Assembly (NCBI GenBank): GCA_014378845.1
Contig: JACMNB010000062.1
Span: 1 to 47,828, forward strand
Source of the DNA: Methylotenera sp.
Lineage (GTDB): Bacteria > Pseudomonadota > Gammaproteobacteria > Burkholderiales > Methylophilaceae
Direction: 5' to 3'
Length of the DNA: 47,828 nt
Part shown: positions 33,835 to 42,354 of the stretch, in pieces
Numbering within the stretch: position 1 is the first letter of the stretch
How the letters are laid out: the number at the start of each line of letters is the position of its first letter
The notes under the pieces: model-generated
Told to the model about the DNA's origin: nothing
Database searches by the model: none
The model's input: the letters and a program-made list of their open reading frames with translations, nothing else
Made by a program: the position numbers and the translations under genes

Positions 33835-35175
33835 ATGGTAGCCGACAAAAAAATTCCGTTACTGACCGAGGTTTATCAACCAAAACCCAACGCACAGCCA
33901 ACACCCAGCCCAAAATTAGATGATTTAACTTTAATTACACCAGAATTGATTGCGCGCGTCACGGGCCACGTCAGGCCGCGGCTTGAGGCAGAAATTACCC
34001 AATCGGTGATGCTTAGTATGCGTGATGTGCTTAGAAAAGATATATTGCAAGATTTGCAAGCCGAGATAAAAAGCGCCCAAATAGCATTAGAAACCAATAC
34101 CAACAACTATATTGATAGAACCAAAGCAGACCTTAAAACTGAATTACCGCAAATGTATCAAAACAGTGCCGATTTGGTCTATAAGAGCCTTGCAGAGAAA
34201 GTGGCCGTTTTACAAACAGAGGCGATTACCAACTTAGATGGCTCAATATCGCAGCTAACCGAGCAAAGCTTGCAAGTTGCTACGAGCGCGCTGCAATCCA
34301 CAATTGAGGATACGCAAGTTGCCAAAAGCGCTCAAGTTAAGCAAGAAATAACCGTAGAGATGCAAGCGTTTCAAGCCGATGCCACTAGCAATCAACAAAC
34401 CTTATTGCGCCAAGAAATGACCGATATTTTTGAGTCAGCGAATCGTGACGCTAAATCAGAGATGCAAATGCAGTTAGATAGCTTACAAACTGATGCGATT
34501 ACGCAGTTGCGCGCAAGCTTTACCGAGGCAATGCCAGCCATTTACACCGATGCGATTGCGCAGCAGCAAGAACAAATTACAGCGCAAATTAGTCAACAGT
34601 TACATCAAGAAATGCAAACGCTTCAAGCGGAATCGCTTAACCAACATCAAGTGCAATTAGCGCAGTCGATAGAGCAGCTGCAAACGCAATTAACGCAATC
34701 TATTAGCAGCCATCAAACGCTGTTAGCGCATTCGCTTAATCAACAAAATAACCAATTGACGCAATCAATTGATAATCACCAAACGCAATTAGCGCAGTCG
34801 CTGACTAATCATTTTGAATCGCTAAGTGCCAATGCTAAAGACGATTTAACCGAACGTTTAAACAGTATTCAGACTGATGCAGTTGAGCAAATGCGCAGCA
34901 CCTTAATTGCGGCTATACCGAGTATTTACGGGGCTGCTGGTGAGGATGTAAAAGCCAAGTTTGCCGATGAAATGACTGAGCAAAGCGGGCAGCTGCGCAC
35001 AAGCTTTTTAACGACTATTAATGCCGAATTGCCTGCGGTACAAGCAGTGATGCGCGAGAATATTCAACAAATTTTGGCAACTACACTGCCAAAATTAGAG
35101 CTAGATTTGCGCAATCAATTAACTGAAGAGTTGCAAGCTTTACTGTTAAAAGTAAAATTTGTCTTGCCCAACTAA
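33835..35175 (+). CDS. Large coiled-coil protein of unknown function downstream of holC
   Basis: 446 aa, no signal peptide or membrane span. A short N-terminal motif IPLLTEVYQPKP and a Pro-rich linker are followed by a helical domain (ITPELIARVTGHVRPRLEAEITQSV) and more than 330 residues of Gln/Ala-rich coiled coil. Residues about 271-325 are five tandem 11-residue units (HQVQLAQSIEQ, LQTQLTQSISS, HQTLLAHSLNQ, QNNQLTQSIDN, HQTQLAQSLTN). Other recurring phrases are LQTDAITQLRASFTEAMPAIYTDA and IQTDAVEQMRSTLIAAIPSIYGAA. The position after holC and the IPLLTEV start recall the Burkholderia DUF2486 proteins; this is a weak resemblance. I do not recognise a function; a cytosolic filament or scaffold is possible. 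An AGGA site precedes the ATG. Confidence 0.75.
   Translation: MVADKKIPLLTEVYQPKPNAQPTPSPKLDDLTLITPELIARVTGHVRPRLEAEITQSVMLSMRDVLRKDILQDLQAEIKSAQIALETNTNNYIDRTKADLKTELPQMYQNSADLVYKSLAEKVAVLQTEAITNLDGSISQLTEQSLQVATSALQSTIEDTQVAKSAQVKQEITVEMQAFQADATSNQQTLLRQEMTDIFESANRDAKSEMQMQLDSLQTDAITQLRASFTEAMPAIYTDAIAQQQEQITAQISQQLHQEMQTLQAESLNQHQVQLAQSIEQLQTQLTQSISSHQTLLAHSLNQQNNQLTQSIDNHQTQLAQSLTNHFESLSANAKDDLTERLNSIQTDAVEQMRSTLIAAIPSIYGAAGEDVKAKFADEMTEQSGQLRTSFLTTINAELPAVQAVMRENIQQILATTLPKLELDLRNQLTEELQALLLKVKFVLPN
34645..34809 (+). repeat. Five tandem 33-bp (11-codon) repeats in the coiled-coil gene
   Basis: Five units of exactly 33 nt, each coding a hendecad with the pattern HQxQLxQSIxx. Hydrophobic or small residues recur at fixed positions (L5, S8, I/L9), as in right-handed or straight coiled coils. 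The nucleotide units are diverged but clearly alike. Confidence 0.88.
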
Positions 35176-35218
35176 TAGCCTGTTTAAATTCGCGCCAAAA
35201 CAAACTTCTAACCAATAT

Positions 35219-35605
35219 TTAGCCGCCAACTAGTTCTTTGTACGCCTCAGCGCTTAAAAAATGTGCAATTTGTGACGTATCGCTTGGCTTAAATTTAAAA
35301 ATCCACGCCGCATAAGGCTTATCATTAATACCTTCGGGTGCGTTTAATAAATCCTCATTAATTGCTGTCACCACGCCGTTCATGGGCGCGTGTAAATCAG
35401 AACCTGTTTTGACAGATTCTACAATGCCACAAGGCTGGGCGTTGATCAGCGTGCTACCTAACTTAGGCGGCTCAATAAACACAATATCGCCCAGCAAATC
35501 TTGTGCGTAATCCGTAATACCAGCCAGCCAATTGCCATCAGCGGCTTGGCTTACCCATAAATGTTCGGCGGTAAAATGCAACTCACTAGGAAATTTCATG
35601 GTCAT
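35219..35605 (-). CDS. gcvH: Glycine cleavage system H protein
   Basis: Lipoyl-carrying shuttle protein. 128 aa with the lipoylation region GIVESVKTGSDLHAP (the Lys of SVK) and the start PSELHFTAEHLWV, DYAQDLLGDIVFIEPP, as in GcvH. A possible shorter start is the ATG at 35599. No gcvT or gcvP lies next to it, so it is either a scattered part of the system or a stand-alone GcvH used for other lipoate work. It is convergent with the coiled-coil gene. Confidence 0.92.
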   Translation of the reverse strand: MTMKFPSELHFTAEHLWVSQAADGNWLAGITDYAQDLLGDIVFIEPPKLGSTLINAQPCGIVESVKTGSDLHAPMNGVVTAINEDLLNAPEGINDKPYAAWIFKFKPSDTSQIAHFLSAEAYKELVGG

Positions 35606-35691
35606 AACTCAATATCAGTCAATTTATTTAGGTCGTATTTTCGCACAAAGTTTAAGTTAAACGATTTATTCTATTTATTTTATTCTATTAA

Positions 35692-35719
35692 TTGCAATAA
35701 TTAAATTAAGTCGTATAAA
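35692..35719 (+). promoter_or_regulatory. Candidate sigma-70 promoter upstream of the PBP7 gene
   Basis: TTGCAA (35692-35697), 16 bp spacer, TATAAA (35714-35719) in the very AT-rich 271-bp gap between gcvH and the endopeptidase gene. It would leave a leader of about 150 nt. A nearby TTATTCTATT duplication (35668-35690) is the only other feature seen in the gap. Confidence 0.4.
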
Positions 35720-35876
35720 AGTCACAACAGTTATAAACTTAATATTTATTTTTTAAATATGCGCTAAGTTAATGACAAGTAAGTCATTTATGGTTATTAT
35801 TATTTTTAATGTGTGACATTTAAAAGTTAAAAAACTTAATTCTTAACTTGATGGAATAGTTTTGTGAGGTAACGCC

Positions 35877-36971
35877 GTGATGATGAAATTCTTACTTAAA
35901 CATATGCTGCTGGCTTATTTGGCTTTTGGCTTGGTTGCAGTGCCCTCCGAGGCATTAGCTGCACATAAAAAATCTAGCAAACGGCTAGTTTCTAATCATA
36001 AACACACCTCTAGCAAGCTTGTATCAAGCAAAAAAAATGGGCTTAGTAAACATGCCATTAGTAGCCGCCATCAATTTGGCAGGATGAGAGCGCAACAAAT
36101 TAACGTACGATTGCGCGCTGGGCATACTTTGCAATTACAGCGCGAATATGCGAGCGCAGAAAATTTTGATGGTAGTGGCGCTTTAGAGTTAGCTTCTAGT
36201 AATGCATTGATTATTAATCAAAATACCGGTGAAGTGCTGTTTGCAAAAAACACCAATATACCCACACCCATTGCATCAATCACCAAATTAATGACGGCCA
36301 TGGTGATGCTTGACGCAAAATTGCCACAAGATCAAGTACTGGAAATTTCTGATAATGACATTGATTATTTAAAAGGCACTAGTTCTCGTTTAACAATTGG
36401 CACGCAAATGACGCGCGGTGAATTTTTACAATTGGCCTTAATGTCATCAGAAAATCGCGCCGCCTCCACTTTGGCATCAAATTATCCAGGTGGCAGAGCT
36501 TTGTTCGTACGGGCAATGAACGCCAAAGCGCACCTAATTGGTTTAACCAATACGCATTTTGTCGATCCAACAGGTTTGGATTCAGAAAACGTATCAACCG
36601 CAGAAGATTTGGCTAAAATGGTGCAAGCGGCCTATCAATATTCAGAAATTCGCGCCGCAACAACAACGTCTGACCGCGCAGTGTATTTGGAGGGCCGCGC
36701 TTTCCCTGTGTTATTTAAGAATACCAATGGTTTGGTGCGCGAAGGCGACTGGGAAATTGGCCTTTCAAAAACTGGTTTTATTAACGAAGCAGGCCGTTGT
36801 TTGGTGATGCAGGCGACGATTGCGGGCGAGCCGATGATTGTGGTTTTGCTGAACTCGAATGGCAAGCTAACGCGTATTGGTGATGCTAACCGCATACGAA
36901 AATGGATGGAATTTAACGGCGTACCGACTTCTGCAGGTCAAACGCTGGTGATGTCTGGCAGAATTTCTTAG
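35877..36971 (+). CDS. pbpG: D-alanyl-D-alanine endopeptidase (PBP7-type, S11 family)
   Basis: Periplasmic penicillin-binding endopeptidase that trims peptidoglycan cross-links. Signal peptide MMMKFLLKHMLLAYLAFGLVAVPSEALA, then the three active-site motifs: SITK in PIASITKLMTAM, SEN in LMSSENRAAS and KTG in LSKTGFINEAG. A basic His/Lys/Ser-rich segment of about 60 residues (HKKSSKRLVSNHKH...) separates the signal from the catalytic domain. GTG at 35877 is best spaced to the GAGG at 35866; ATGs at 35880 and 35883 are alternatives. A terminator follows. Confidence 0.9.
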   Translation: MMMKFLLKHMLLAYLAFGLVAVPSEALAAHKKSSKRLVSNHKHTSSKLVSSKKNGLSKHAISSRHQFGRMRAQQINVRLRAGHTLQLQREYASAENFDGSGALELASSNALIINQNTGEVLFAKNTNIPTPIASITKLMTAMVMLDAKLPQDQVLEISDNDIDYLKGTSSRLTIGTQMTRGEFLQLALMSSENRAASTLASNYPGGRALFVRAMNAKAHLIGLTNTHFVDPTGLDSENVSTAEDLAKMVQAAYQYSEIRAATTTSDRAVYLEGRAFPVLFKNTNGLVREGDWEIGLSKTGFINEAGRCLVMQATIAGEPMIVVLLNSNGKLTRIGDANRIRKWMEFNGVPTSAGQTLVMSGRIS

Positions 36972-36998
36972 CCCGTTAAGTTAAGTTTTACAGTTAAC

Positions 36999-37036
36999 AA
37001 AAAGCGCCTTGTTCTAAAAGAATAGGGCGCTTTTTT
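36999..37036 (+). terminator. Intrinsic terminator after the PBP7 gene
   Basis: AAAAAGCGCC ... GGCGCTTTTTT with an inner TTCT/AGAA pairing and an A-rich loop. The A-run on one side and T-run on the other make it usable in both directions; topA converges from 37078. Confidence 0.88.
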
Positions 37037-37077
37037 ATGTTAATTCAAACAACAATTGGCTTAAATAATGAAGCTTT

Positions 37078-39687
37078 TTAGTTTTTAATAGCGGGTTTTT
37101 TAGCCACTTTTTTCTTGGCCACCGCTTTTTTAGAAGTTGGTTTTTTACCCGTTGCTTTGATGACCGTTGTTTTGCTTGCGACTGTTTTGGCAGCTGGTTT
37201 TCGCGCAGTCGTTTTTTTGCCGCCAGTTTTACCAGCCACTTCATCTTTTGCTGCTTTTTCCGCCAGTAAACCAAGCGCTTCATCCATGGTTAGCGATTCT
37301 GGCTCAACACTTTTTGGAATCGTCGCGCGCACTTTTGCGTGTTGCACATATGGCCCGTAACGGCCTGCAAAAATCTCCACGCGGCCTTCACCGCTTGGAT
37401 GCGCACCTAAATCTGCAATAGGTGCCGGGCCAGTATTGGCGGCAGCTAACAGCGCAACTGCTTCTGAATTATCGATGGTAAAAACACTGTGCGTTTTTGG
37501 AATCGATTTGAATTTAGCATCATGATTCACATACGGGCCAAAGCGGCCAATGTTAGCGACGATTTTTTTACTGGTTTCAGGATGAAGCCCCAAATCGCGT
37601 GGTAGCGATAGTATCATATTGGCGGTTTCCATGCCCATGTCAGCAATCGGAATTTCTTTAGGAATACTTACGCGTTTAGGTTTTTTCTTTTCACCCTCAA
37701 CTGCCACACCAAGCTGTAAATATGGCCCATACGGCCCGTTCATTAAGTAAATCTCTTTGCCAGATTCCGCGTCCACGCCAATGGTCACAGGGTCTGCACC
37801 TGCTTGCGCGCTACCATTTAAGCTGCGTTTGTAATCACATTTTGGCTCGTCGTTATAACCAGTACAGCCAATAAATGTGCCGTAGCGACTGAGTTGCTTT
37901 TGCAGCGGTTTGCCGCATTTTGGGCAAGCTTCGTCAATTAGCTCATTACCTGGACGGTCTACATCGGATTTGCTAATAATTTGGTTGTTAAAACCTTGCC
38001 AAAACTCATCCATTAGCGGAATCCACTCGCGCGAGCCGTCGGCCACGTTATCCAACGCGGTCTCTAAGTTGGCGGTAAAATCATAATCCACATATTTGGT
38101 GAAATGCTCAGTTAGAAATTTAACCACCACCCGCCCTACATCGGTCGGTGTAAAGCGTTTTTTGTCCAAAACTACGTATTCGCGATCTTGCAGGGTGCTA
38201 ATAATACTAGCGTAAGTAGAAGGCCGGCCAATGCCGTATTCTTCTAAAATCTTAACCAGGCTTGCCTCTCCATAGCGCGGCGGTGGCTCGGTAAAATGCT
38301 GGTCGCCGTAGATTTTTTCTATTGTGAGAATTTCGCCTGTTTCTAAATGTGGTAGTTTACTTTCACCATCTTCGTCATCGTCATCATCGCGGCCCTCCAT
38401 ATATACTGCGATAAAGCCTGGGAATACTAGCGTTTGGCCGGTGGCACGGAATAAATTGGCCTCAGAACCCACCGCTAAATCGACGCTTACGGCATCAAAT
38501 TTGGCGGGCGACATTTGGCAAGCAAGGCTACGCTTCCAAATCATTTCGTAGAGTTTAAATTGCTCATCACTCAAATATTGGCGCATTTTAGCAGGTGCGC
38601 GATTGATGTCTGTTGGGCGGATCGCCTCATGCGCTTCTTGCGCGTTTTTGGCTTTAGTTTTGTACATAATGGCTGATTTTGGCAAATAATCGGCGTCAAA
38701 ATTTTTCTTCACATAATCGCGAATGCTCATCACCGCTTCTGATGCCATGCTAAATGAATCGGTGCGCATATAAGTAATCAAACCAACCGTACCAGAGCCA
38801 ATATCCACGCCCTCGTAAAGCCCTTGCGCCACACGCATAGCTCGAGATGTTGTAAAGCCAAGTTTACGTACTGCCTCTTGTTGCAAGGTAGAAGTGGTGA
38901 ATGGCGCGGCAGGGCTGCGGCTTCGTTGTTTTTTTTCTACACGGCTAACGGTGGTTTTACCCGCGCTGGCTAGCAGCAATTTACCCACAATATCGGCTTG
39001 TTGGTCGTGGTTTACAACCGTAAATTGCTCTACTTTTTGGTTATTTAGCAGCACCAATTTAGCATTAAATTTATTCGCATGTTTTAGCGCATCTAAATGA
39101 ATTGTCCAATACTCTTGATTTTTAAACGCTTCAATTTCTAGTTCGCGCTCGACAATTAATCTTAACGCTGGGCTTTGTACACGGCCTGCAGATAAGCCAC
39201 GACGGATTTTTTTCCACAACAGCGGCGATAAATTAAAGCCAACCAAGTAATCAAGCGCACGGCGTGCTTGCTGCGCATTCACCAAATCCATCGCAATATC
39301 GCGCGGGTTATCAATGGCATGTTTGACGGCGGTTTGCGTAATCTCGTTAAATTCTACGCGTTTGAGCAGCTTATTTTTAAGTAATTTTTTCTCAGCCAAA
39401 ATTTCGGCAATATGCCACGAAATCGCTTCACCTTCCCTGTCTGGGTCGGTTGCTAGGTATATGCTATCTGCCGCCTTGGCCGCTCTGGCAATCGCATCCA
39501 TGTGCCTAGAATTGCGCTCAATAATATCGTACTTCATGGCAAAATTATTCAGCGGATCAACCGCACCATTTTTGGGAATTAAATCGCGCACATGGCCGTA
39601 ACTTGCTAACACTTCAAAGTCGCTTCCCAAGTATTTTTGCAGCGTTTTAGCTTTTGAAGGTGATTCTACAATGAGTAGTTTGGACAT
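37078..39687 (-). CDS. topA: DNA topoisomerase I
   Basis: Type IA topoisomerase relaxing negative supercoils. 869 aa. The Toprim domain has VESPSKAKTLQKYLG at the N-terminus and LATDPDREGEAISWH. The catalytic Tyr is in GLITYMRTDSFSMA. A C4 zinc motif follows (EACPKCGKPLQKQLSRYGTFIGCTGY), then repeated topoisomerase C-terminal domains (NGPYGPYLQLG, IGRFGPYVNH, AGRYGPYVQH). The last ~55 residues are a Lys/Ala/Thr-rich tail, like that of the RsmB-type methylase in this window. The gene stands alone. Confidence 0.96.
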   Translation of the reverse strand: MSKLLIVESPSKAKTLQKYLGSDFEVLASYGHVRDLIPKNGAVDPLNNFAMKYDIIERNSRHMDAIARAAKAADSIYLATDPDREGEAISWHIAEILAEKKLLKNKLLKRVEFNEITQTAVKHAIDNPRDIAMDLVNAQQARRALDYLVGFNLSPLLWKKIRRGLSAGRVQSPALRLIVERELEIEAFKNQEYWTIHLDALKHANKFNAKLVLLNNQKVEQFTVVNHDQQADIVGKLLLASAGKTTVSRVEKKQRSRSPAAPFTTSTLQQEAVRKLGFTTSRAMRVAQGLYEGVDIGSGTVGLITYMRTDSFSMASEAVMSIRDYVKKNFDADYLPKSAIMYKTKAKNAQEAHEAIRPTDINRAPAKMRQYLSDEQFKLYEMIWKRSLACQMSPAKFDAVSVDLAVGSEANLFRATGQTLVFPGFIAVYMEGRDDDDDEDGESKLPHLETGEILTIEKIYGDQHFTEPPPRYGEASLVKILEEYGIGRPSTYASIISTLQDREYVVLDKKRFTPTDVGRVVVKFLTEHFTKYVDYDFTANLETALDNVADGSREWIPLMDEFWQGFNNQIISKSDVDRPGNELIDEACPKCGKPLQKQLSRYGTFIGCTGYNDEPKCDYKRSLNGSAQAGADPVTIGVDAESGKEIYLMNGPYGPYLQLGVAVEGEKKKPKRVSIPKEIPIADMGMETANMILSLPRDLGLHPETSKKIVANIGRFGPYVNHDAKFKSIPKTHSVFTIDNSEAVALLAAANTGPAPIADLGAHPSGEGRVEIFAGRYGPYVQHAKVRATIPKSVEPESLTMDEALGLLAEKAAKDEVAGKTGGKKTTARKPAAKTVASKTTVIKATGKKPTSKKAVAKKKVAKKPAIKN

Positions 39688-39796
39688 TTAAACCTGAGTT
39701 TCCCTAGAGTTTGAAGGGGTAGCAATTGGAATTGACTAGATAATAACAAGCAAATTGCACACTAGACAATATAAAGAATATAAATTTAAAGCTTAA

Positions 39797-40690
39797 TTAG
39801 CAATTAATAGCGCGTTTTGCCAAGCGCTCGAGGATATTTTTTGGGCTAGCAGCTGAAAAAGTTAAGCTTTCTTGCGGCAAATGAAACGTTTGTTCCATCA
39901 TGTGCTGGCCGCTTAAAACCGCGTGCAATACCAAATCGGAATAGACCACCCAAGAGCTATTCGCAGGAAACTCAACCCGCATTTGCGGCGCATTGGCTTG
40001 ATATGCTGCATCGGCTTTGGTTAAATCATGCAAGTGCAGCATCATATGATCGTACTCGCCGCGCAAGCTTTTGGTGATGCCAAGCGCGTTAATGAGTTTA
40101 GCTTGCAAAGGAGTATAGGCTGGCACTTTTGGTAAAAATTTTGCAGCCATATCGGCAAACGGCTCGCCCACATTCCATACGCGCGGCTTATTTTGCGGAT
40201 TTACATTGGTAAACACGCGCAAAATGCGTGTACCAGCGGTGGGTTTTGAAGGAAAAGCATCCGCGTGTAAACGTCTGTCATCTTTGCGCCAACTAGTAAT
40301 ACGGCCAGCCGCCTCAACGCAGCGTAAACTGCTATTGGCTAGTTTGGCATGCGGCATATAACTGGGCAGCAAATGCGCTATTAAGCTGGTTGCGCGACTA
40401 GAATAACGCTCTATCAGCGCCGACATTGCAGCCAATTCTTCCACGTTACCTTTTGCACCTTTAATAGTGCGATTGTTGCCGCGAAGATAAATATTTTTCG
40501 ATTGGCCATCTGACCAATCGGGCGATAAAAACCGGGTTTCACTAGGCGCAAATTCAAAACCTAAATTGGGTAAAAACAAAATGCCGCCATGCTCTAGATG
40601 GCTTAAAAACTCGGCTTGCGCATTGCTGCTGGCTTGCGGCATAAAGCTAGTAAATGGCAATTCGAGTATAGGGTTTATGGCAAGCGGCAT
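39797..40690 (-). CDS. kdoO: Kdo hydroxylase (KdoO-like iron/2-oxoglutarate oxygenase)
   Basis: 297 aa resembling the Kdo hydroxylases of Burkholderia and Yersinia, which turn Kdo in the LPS inner core into Ko. Matching features are the segment RFLSPDWSDGQSKNIYL, the iron-binding HADAF in RRLHADAFPSKP, and VYSDLVLHAVLSGQHMMEQTFHL with the distal His. Its start at 40690 lies 1 bp after the ttcA stop codon, so the two genes are probably co-transcribed. Confidence 0.83.
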   Translation of the reverse strand: MPLAINPILELPFTSFMPQASSNAQAEFLSHLEHGGILFLPNLGFEFAPSETRFLSPDWSDGQSKNIYLRGNNRTIKGAKGNVEELAAMSALIERYSSRATSLIAHLLPSYMPHAKLANSSLRCVEAAGRITSWRKDDRRLHADAFPSKPTAGTRILRVFTNVNPQNKPRVWNVGEPFADMAAKFLPKVPAYTPLQAKLINALGITKSLRGEYDHMMLHLHDLTKADAAYQANAPQMRVEFPANSSWVVYSDLVLHAVLSGQHMMEQTFHLPQESLTFSAASPKNILERLAKRAINC

Positions 40691-40691
40691 A

Positions 40692-41651
40692 TTAAGAATC
40701 GTGCGCCAAGGTATCTTTTTTGCCGCGCGCAAAGGTTATTTTGTTAGTTTTATTACTCATATTTGGCATTTGAATATCAAATAATTGCCTAGTTTGATTT
40801 AAATTCTCTTTCTCTGCAATATCACCAAATAGTGGATCCTCGTCGTCAGGTTTGGCTTGTGTTAAACCTTTAAAATCGTACAAATCAAAATCCGCCAAAT
40901 GTGATGGCTCCACATTACCAATTGCGCGAAAGATATTGTTAATGCGGCCTGGCTGCTCTAGCTCCCACGCTTGCAGCATCGCTTTTACATTTTGCCGTTG
41001 CATATTTGGCTGGCTGCCGCATAAATCGCAAGGGATTATGGGAAACTCCATTTGCCGTGCATAGCTGGCGATGTCTTTTTCAGCACAATATGCCAGCGGG
41101 CGAATCACCACATTTTGCTTATCGTTAGTCGCCAGTTTTGGCGGCATGGCTTTCAATTTGGCACCAAAAAACATATTCAAAAACAGCGTTTCTACAATGT
41201 CGTCTCTGTGATGCCCAAGCGCTATTTTATTGGCGCCCAGCTGTTTTGCCGCGGTGTAAATAATGCCACGGCGCAAGCGACTGCATAGGCTACAAGTTGT
41301 CGCGCCTTCAGGAATTTTCTCTTTCACCACCGAGTAAGTATCCGCCTCAACAATGCGGTAATCCACACCCAAACTTTTAAAATATTCAGGCAAAATATGT
41401 GCAGGAAAATTCGGCTGCTTTTGGTCTAAATTCATCGCGATGAGCTTAAAATCAATCGGCGCGCGTTCTTGCAGCGCCAGCAACATCATCAGCATGGTGT
41501 AGCTATCTTTACCACCACTCATGCACACCAGCACCGTGTCGCCATCCTCAATCATGTTGTAATCGCCAATCGCCTTGCCCGTGGCGCTAATTAAGCTATT
41601 GCGCAGCTTAATAAAATTGTTGGAATGGTTGTCGGGTAAGTGTTTAATCAT
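40692..41651 (-). CDS. ttcA: tRNA 2-thiocytidine(32) synthetase TtcA
   Basis: ATP-dependent tRNA thiolase with an iron-sulfur cluster. 319 aa with the PP-loop [24 protein letters not shown] and CDLCGSQPN (the two CxxC motifs), and [17 protein letters not shown]. The C-terminal part follows the family up to PLFGDIAE, then a short charged tail. It is upstream of the Kdo hydroxylase gene on the same strand and marks the left border of the accessory island. Confidence 0.95.
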   Translation of the reverse strand: MIKHLPDNHSNNFIKLRNSLISATGKAIGDYNMIEDGDTVLVCMSGGKDSYTMLMMLLALQERAPIDFKLIAMNLDQKQPNFPAHILPEYFKSLGVDYRIVEADTYSVVKEKIPEGATTCSLCSRLRRGIIYTAAKQLGANKIALGHHRDDIVETLFLNMFFGAKLKAMPPKLATNDKQNVVIRPLAYCAEKDIASYARQMEFPIIPCDLCGSQPNMQRQNVKAMLQAWELEQPGRINNIFRAIGNVEPSHLADFDLYDFKGLTQAKPDDEDPLFGDIAEKENLNQTRQLFDIQMPNMSNKTNKITFARGKKDTLAHDS

Positions 41652-41722
41652 AAAGCGTATTATACGAGATAAGCTTAATTTTTTAACGATAAACCTTTTG
41701 CGCCATTATTAAAATATGCTAA

Positions 41723-41742
41723 TGTAATGCAAATGAATTACA
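41723..41742 (+). promoter_or_regulatory. Candidate autoregulatory operator of the toxin-antitoxin pair
   Basis: Inverted repeat TGTAAT-N8-ATTACA immediately before the GGAG site (41747-41750) of the antitoxin gene. It overlaps or follows a weak promoter, TTGCGC (41698) - 16 bp - TAATGT (41720). Antitoxins of this class commonly bind such sites with their toxin. Confidence 0.5.
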
Positions 41743-41756
41743 GATAGGAGTTAAGC

Positions 41757-42014
41757 ATGAAAACAGCCACTATCCCCGCATTACGGGTAGAGCCAAAACT
41801 ACGCGAAGCCGCACAAAGCGTGCTTGCCAGCGGTGAAACGCTATCAAGCTTTGTAGAAGAATCATTACGCAACAATATAGAGCGACGCCTGCATAACCAA
41901 GCTTTTATCGCGCGCGGGTTAGTATCGCGCGAAGAAGCTAAAATTAGCCAAGAATATTACTCGGCAGAAAGTGTATTGGCCGAATTGGGTGAAATGCTTA
42001 AACAGGCGCAGTAG
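41757..42014 (+). CDS. Antitoxin of a ParE/RelE-type system (RHH-like, YlcI/YnfO type)
   Basis: 85 aa. The N-terminus TATIPALRVEPKLREAAQSVL with GETLSSFVEESLRNNIERR fits a ribbon-helix-helix fold (one short strand, two helices). The C-terminal YYSAESVLAELGEMLKQ is the part expected to wrap the toxin. A good ribosome site (GGAG) precedes it. The toxin gene follows 15 bp later. Confidence 0.82.
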   Translation: MKTATIPALRVEPKLREAAQSVLASGETLSSFVEESLRNNIERRLHNQAFIARGLVSREEAKISQEYYSAESVLAELGEMLKQAQ

Positions 42015-42029
42015 GGTTAAATTAAAAAA

Positions 42030-42329
42030 GTGATCTATCAAATACGCTTTACCAAAGCTGCGCGCGATGATGTTAAACGGCTTTACGCTTTTTTGCTTGC
42101 ACGAGATTTGCAAGCCGCAAACCAAGCACTAGAAGCCATTAACAAAGCTATAGAGCTACTTAAAACATTCCCATTTACTTGTAGAAAAGCACAAACTAAT
42201 ACACCTTTTTTTCGAGAGCTAATTATTAGCTTTGGCACAAATGGCTATGTGGCATTGTTTGAGATAGAAGAAGAAAAAACGGTTACAATCCTGGCTATCA
42301 GGCATCAGCGTGAAGATGATTTTCGCTAG
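42030..42329 (+). CDS. ParE/RelE-family toxin
   Basis: 99 aa from a GTG start. The family pattern is IRFTKAARDDVKRLYAFLLARD, AIELLKTFPFTCRKAQ, FRELIISFGTNGYVALFEIEEEKTVTILAIRHQREDDF. The late Arg-His region (AIRHQRED) is typical of ParE. It would poison gyrase (ParE) or cut mRNA (RelE); the sequence alone leans to ParE. It is followed 25 bp later by the restriction gene. Confidence 0.88.
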   Translation: MIYQIRFTKAARDDVKRLYAFLLARDLQAANQALEAINKAIELLKTFPFTCRKAQTNTPFFRELIISFGTNGYVALFEIEEEKTVTILAIRHQREDDFR

Positions 42330-42354
42330 ACTTTAAGAATTGAAAATAAAAATT

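Noticed and set aside
34645-34809. Possible CRISPR array
   Set aside because: The repeats are contiguous 33-bp coding units without spacers and keep the reading frame.
35606-35876. Riboswitch or small RNA between gcvH and the PBP7 gene
   Set aside because: The region is simply AT-rich; I see no glycine-riboswitch-like paired domains or strong hairpin.
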